From contig JAIOSR010000465.1 of NCBI GenBank assembly GCA_021107495.1, forward strand, positions 1-10,204: a stretch of 10,204 nt of DNA. The letters are read 5' to 3'. Below, one piece after another: positions 7,658 through 10,204 of this stretch; the first letter of the stretch is position 1; each line of letters starts with the position of its first letter. The notes below the pieces were generated by a model. The model ran no database searches. It had not been told where the DNA came from and saw only the letters and a program-made list of their open reading frames with translations. The stretch is from Desulfobacterales bacterium. GTDB taxonomy: Bacteria > Desulfobacterota > DSM-4660 > Desulfatiglandales > Desulfatiglandaceae. Made by a program: the position numbers and the translations under genes.

Positions 7658-8355
7658 AAGATTTTGTTTCAATGAGCCCGTTAAAGGTCTTGGAAAAATC
7701 CTCCCGGAAAGAATTAGGTCCGGGGAATCTTGCGGTCCTAATAGCCAGGGCCGGCGTTGGAAAGACGGCCTGCCTGATCCAAGTAGCGTTTGATAAGCTG
7801 TTTCGCCGGGAAAAGCTGGTCCATGTTTCCCTTGAAGAAGGGCCGGAAAAGGTGACCTCCTACTATAACGTCATGTACTCCGATCTTGCAAGGGCCTTAG
7901 ACGTTAAGGACGGTCAAGACGAGCACAGAATGCTTATTGAAAGGAACAGGATGATTCTGGCCTACCTGCACCAGAGCTTTGAGATCGAGCGCCTTCGGGC
8001 CAACCTCAAGAATTTGGTGGAAAATCTCGATTTCAGACCGGATGCGCTCATCGTGGACGGTCTTGATTTTGAAAAGACCGAAAGAGCCGTATTTGATGGC
8101 CTGAAACAGGTTGCAGGGGAATTCGAGGCTGAGATATGGCTTTCAGCACTTTCACACCGCCACATTACAGATGTTAATGAAAGGGGCATACCCTATCCAT
8201 GCCAGCAATTAGACGACCTGTTCAGTCTCATCCTTCAATTGCAGCCCGAAGGATCAAAGATTGTTTTGAGGCTTCTGAAGGACCATGACAACCCAACAGT
8301 CAGTGATGCCGGCATCACGCTGGATCCGAAGACTTTCTTAGCAACTAATAAATAA
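7654..8355 (+). CDS. RecA/KaiC-like P-loop ATPase of unknown function
   Basis: A 233-aa soluble protein with a single RecA-superfamily ATPase core. Walker A is ARAGVGKT (31-38), preceded by a beta-strand NLAVLI. VHVSLEEGPEKV (56-67) matches the second strand of KaiC/RadA proteins, with Glu61 or Glu62 as likely catalytic glutamate. Walker B is ALIVDG (131-136, Asp135). A later strand EIWLSALSHRH is followed by a C-terminal section ending in RLLKDHDNPTVSDAG. No zinc finger, Lon domain, second ATPase domain or signal peptide is present, so it is neither RadA/Sms nor a full KaiC. The ATG overlaps the EF-G stop by 4 nt (ATGA), with GGGAG 10 nt upstream, which indicates translational coupling. I recall similar conserved deltaproteobacterial proteins with only hypothetical annotation. 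A link to translation or ribosome handling is inferred from coupling alone; DNA or signalling roles remain possible. Confidence 0.8.
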   Translation: MKDFVSMSPLKVLEKSSRKELGPGNLAVLIARAGVGKTACLIQVAFDKLFRREKLVHVSLEEGPEKVTSYYNVMYSDLARALDVKDGQDEHRMLIERNRMILAYLHQSFEIERLRANLKNLVENLDFRPDALIVDGLDFEKTERAVFDGLKQVAGEFEAEIWLSALSHRHITDVNERGIPYPCQQLDDLFSLILQLQPEGSKIVLRLLKDHDNPTVSDAGITLDPKTFLATNK

Positions 8356-8432
8356 AGGGTAAACTTACATTATCTTGCCGATTGTGGTTTTTCTTACTTT
8401 CATTGGTAAAAATAACATGTGAAATTCAAAAC

Positions 8433-8438
8433 AGGAGG
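8433..8438 (+). promoter_or_regulatory. ribosome binding site that fixes the BON lipoprotein start
   Basis: AGGAGG, a perfect Shine-Dalgarno core, ends 6 nt before the ATG at 8445. The frame is open back to an ATG at 8382, but that version would put 21 residues in front of a normal lipoprotein signal peptide and has no ribosome site. Confidence 0.88.
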
Positions 8439-8444
8439 AAAAAA

Positions 8445-8756
8445 ATGCAGAGATTAAAATCTATGACAGCCCTTATCATTTGTGCAGGTATGCTTTGTGC
8501 GTTTTATTCATGTGCAACGCCAGCTGGCAGAACCGCGGGTCAGGTTGTGGATGACGGCACCATAACCACAAAAGTTAAAGCAAAGCTCCTTAATGATGCG
8601 ATAGTCAGTGGTTTCGCCATCTCGGTAAAAACCTTTACTGGGGAAGTTACGCTGACAGGCTCTGTGGATTCCAAATATACCAGGGACAAGGCAGAGTTTC
8701 TTGCCCGAAACACCCTTGGCGTGCGGAAGGTGCAAAATCTCATCAAAATAAAGTGA
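8445..8756 (+). CDS. small BON-domain lipoprotein (OsmY-like)
   Basis: A 103-aa envelope protein. The N terminus is a lipoprotein-type signal: basic MQRLK, hydrophobic residues 7-20, then FYSC with Cys23 as predicted lipidation site. Phe at -3 is unusual, Leu being the norm, but Ser at -1 fits. A short linker leads to one BON domain at about 37-103: a helix TITTKVKAKLLND, the strands FAISVKTFTGEVTLTGSV with the family's conserved glycines, and a closing helix and strand RDKAEFLARNTLGVRKVQNLIKI. BON domains are thought to bind phospholipid and occur in OsmY/DolP-type envelope-stability proteins; Ala at +2 fits outer-membrane sorting. It lies 89 nt after the ATPase gene with no good terminator between and may have its own promoter: TTGTGG (8382-8387) and TAAAAA (8407-8412) are a poor match with a 19-nt spacer. 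It is probably not functionally tied to the EF-G unit. Confidence 0.85.
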   Translation: MQRLKSMTALIICAGMLCAFYSCATPAGRTAGQVVDDGTITTKVKAKLLNDAIVSGFAISVKTFTGEVTLTGSVDSKYTRDKAEFLARNTLGVRKVQNLIKIK

Positions 8757-8898
8757 TGGGCGGCGTTTCATCCGTCCGGAATTCGCTTTTAGCACGGGAC
8801 AGGATTTCAGGCCATTGCCTCGGGCAGACCATCCTATCTACTTCACACCAAATCGAAATCATTTTACCGTTACAATTATTATTGAGGTCTAGCTTTAC

Positions 8899-10131
8899 AT
8901 GATGAATCATCGAGATCGCCGGATCTTGGTCATTACATGCTTCGGCCACTTTATGAGCCATTTTAATATGCTGGTTTTTCCCGCTGTCGTGCTCCCCTTA
9001 GCCGGTCGCCTGAACATGGATATGGCCCAGGTGCTTGGAATATCTTTCTGGATGTATCTCCTGTTCGGGCTTACGGCCCTTCCCTGGGGGATGGTCGCAG
9101 ATCGCTGGGGAGCCAAATCTCTTATGTTCCTCTATTATGCCGGTGCCGGAATAAGCGGTTTTTTCGCGGCCTATTGGATCGATTCTCCCGCCGGGCTCGC
9201 GGTATGTTTGGCCGCAATCGGCCTCTTTTCCGGCATTTATCATCCCAGCGGTTTGGGTCTGATCTCCAAGGAAATGGAGCGCGTGAGCCTGGGCCTGGGG
9301 TACAATGGTATGTTCGGGAACCTGGGTCTCGCCTTAGCCCCGCTCATGGCAGGTATAGTTAACTGGCTATGGGGGCCGCGAGCTGTGTACCTGGTCCTGG
9401 GGGGATTGAACCTCCTTGGTGTGGTACTGTTGATGGCTTTTCCTCTCATCGAATCCAGGCAGGCAAAAGGAGCTACATCCGAGGAAGGAAACGGGCTTCT
9501 GGGGGCCTTCGTGATCTTGTTAGTGGCCATGATGTTAGGGGGTATCACATATCGGGGCGCCACTGTAATCCTGCCTGCCTATTTTGAAATAAAGAACCAG
9601 GGAATTTTACAGGGGCTTTCGGCCTTTATAGGCACAGGACTTTCAAGCAATCTTGTGGCCACCACCGTGACCTCCGTCGTATTCTTAGTGGGGACGGTCG
9701 GCCAATACACGGGAGGCCGCGTGGCAGAGCGCTTTGAACCGAGGTTCTGTTATCTGGTCTTTCATGCTGTGACTATCCCTGCGGCATTCCTCATGGCCAT
9801 TGCATGGGATCTGCCTTTAGTGGTCTTGGCCCTAATCTACTTTTTCTTTCTGTTAGGAATGCAGCCTATTGAAAACACCCTCGTTGCCCGTTTTACGCCT
9901 AAACGACTTCACCATTCGGCCTTTGGCACCAAGTTTGTGTTGACCTTCGGCGTGGGGTCGCTGGCAGTTAAGATGGTGGGTGGAATCAAGATGACCTGGG
10001 GTATCGAGGCCGTATTTCCGGCCTTGGGCATGGTTTCCATAGTCTTAGTAGGCGTGGTTATGCTCCTGATCCGAAAAACATCACCCATACGGCCCGCTTT
10101 CACTGACAACACTCTTACTGGAAAGCAATAG
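8899..10131 (+). CDS. major facilitator superfamily transporter, 12 TM
   Basis: Inner-membrane secondary transporter of 410 aa, the normal MFS length. About twelve hydrophobic segments can be placed, six in residues 9-182 and six in residues 199-392, with a hydrophilic central loop near 184-198 (ESRQAKGATSEEGNG). The MFS loop 2-3 motif is GMVADRWGAKSL (64-75), and a weaker copy, GGRVAERFEPR, follows the eighth segment (272-282). SGIYHPSGLGLIS (111-123) and an N terminus HFMSHFNMLVFPAVVLP recall fosmidomycin-resistance-type and related MFS proteins, but the substrate cannot be assigned. The start is an ATGATG pair (8899 or 8902); GAGGT at 8884-8888 is 10 nt before the first and 13 nt before the second. 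The 142-nt gap upstream holds no convincing gene. TACAAT at 8871-8876 could be a -10 box, but no good -35 is placed correctly. The gene stands apart from its neighbours and may be monocistronic. Confidence 0.9.
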   Translation: MMNHRDRRILVITCFGHFMSHFNMLVFPAVVLPLAGRLNMDMAQVLGISFWMYLLFGLTALPWGMVADRWGAKSLMFLYYAGAGISGFFAAYWIDSPAGLAVCLAAIGLFSGIYHPSGLGLISKEMERVSLGLGYNGMFGNLGLALAPLMAGIVNWLWGPRAVYLVLGGLNLLGVVLLMAFPLIESRQAKGATSEEGNGLLGAFVILLVAMMLGGITYRGATVILPAYFEIKNQGILQGLSAFIGTGLSSNLVATTVTSVVFLVGTVGQYTGGRVAERFEPRFCYLVFHAVTIPAAFLMAIAWDLPLVVLALIYFFFLLGMQPIENTLVARFTPKRLHHSAFGTKFVLTFGVGSLAVKMVGGIKMTWGIEAVFPALGMVSIVLVGVVMLLIRKTSPIRPAFTDNTLTGKQ

Positions 10132-10154
10132 CGTATAAGTTTAGTTGTCTATCT

Positions 10155-10204
10155 TTTTTGACAGGATGAACAGGATAAACTGGATTGGTTTAATCTTGTA
10201 AATC
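10155..10204. repeat. degenerate 9-bp-period repeat with imperfect hairpin, cut by window end
   Basis: After the MFS stop a T-run leads into TTTGAC, then three 9-bp units: AGGATGAAC (10163-10171), AGGATAAAC (10172-10180) and TGGATTGGT (10181-10189). The following AATCTTGTAAATC (10192-10204) is imperfectly complementary to GATAAACTGGATT (10174-10186), nine Watson-Crick pairs and one wobble in 13, so the element folds back on itself. It resembles the 'acaggatt-aacaggat' intergenic repeats I recall dispersed in deltaproteobacterial and other environmental genomes. It probably continues past the window end. Function is unknown; it could act as a transcript-end structure for the MFS gene. Confidence 0.6.

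Noticed and set aside
8758..8777. GGGCGG/CCGTCC hairpin after the BON gene as a terminator
   Set aside because: The six-pair stem includes a wobble and is not followed by a T-tract, so termination is not supported.
8743..8961. 72-codon - strand open frame across the gap before the MFS gene
   Set aside because: It overlaps the ends of both flanking genes, and the peptide has no recognisable motif.
10146..10163. TGTC/GACA around a T-run as an MFS terminator
   Set aside because: Only four base pairs, with the T-run in the loop rather than after the stem.

Overview
The window is a gene-dense stretch of bacterial chromosome with moderate GC. All seven genes lie on the + strand. Gene content and protein type suggest an anaerobic deltaproteobacterium (Desulfobacterota; a sulfate reducer or syntrophic fatty-acid degrader). 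The pointers are a FadN-FadA-FadE type beta-oxidation operon, an elongation factor G of the mitochondrial EF-G1-like type (the 'spdEFG1' group of spirochaetes, planctomycetes and deltaproteobacteria), and a small RecA/KaiC-like P-loop protein of a kind I recall only as a conserved hypothetical in deltaproteobacteria. The taxon is inferred; the window holds no rRNA or other definitive marker.

Region 1 (1-5422) is a fatty-acid beta-oxidation operon. The first gene is cut by the window edge and lacks about 30 N-terminal residues. It encodes a FadN-type fusion with 3-hydroxyacyl-CoA dehydrogenase first and enoyl-CoA hydratase last. FadA thiolase follows after 19 nt, and a long-chain, VLCAD-like FadE acyl-CoA dehydrogenase after 96 nt. 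Together they cover dehydrogenation, hydration, second oxidation and thiolysis. The gene order is that of Bacillus subtilis fadNAE, not enterobacterial fadBA. The fadA-fadE gap holds a nested imperfect inverted repeat. A strong rho-independent terminator (5447-5481) closes the operon.

Region 2 (5482-8355) is a two-gene unit: an mtEFG1-like EF-G, then a 233-aa P-loop ATPase whose start codon overlaps the EF-G stop (ATGA). It sits outside any str operon (no rpsL, rpsG or tuf), so this EF-G is probably an additional paralogue. The tight link to an uncharacterised ATPase is the most intriguing point in the window.

Region 3 (8356-10204) holds a small BON-domain lipoprotein gene and a 12-TM MFS transporter gene, separated by about 140 nt without a convincing gene. 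The window ends inside a degenerate repeat with a 9-bp period that also forms an imperfect hairpin and resembles dispersed intergenic repeats of deltaproteobacteria. I found no tRNA, rRNA, CRISPR array, transposase, phage gene or defence system. Most of the window is ordinary core metabolism and housekeeping.
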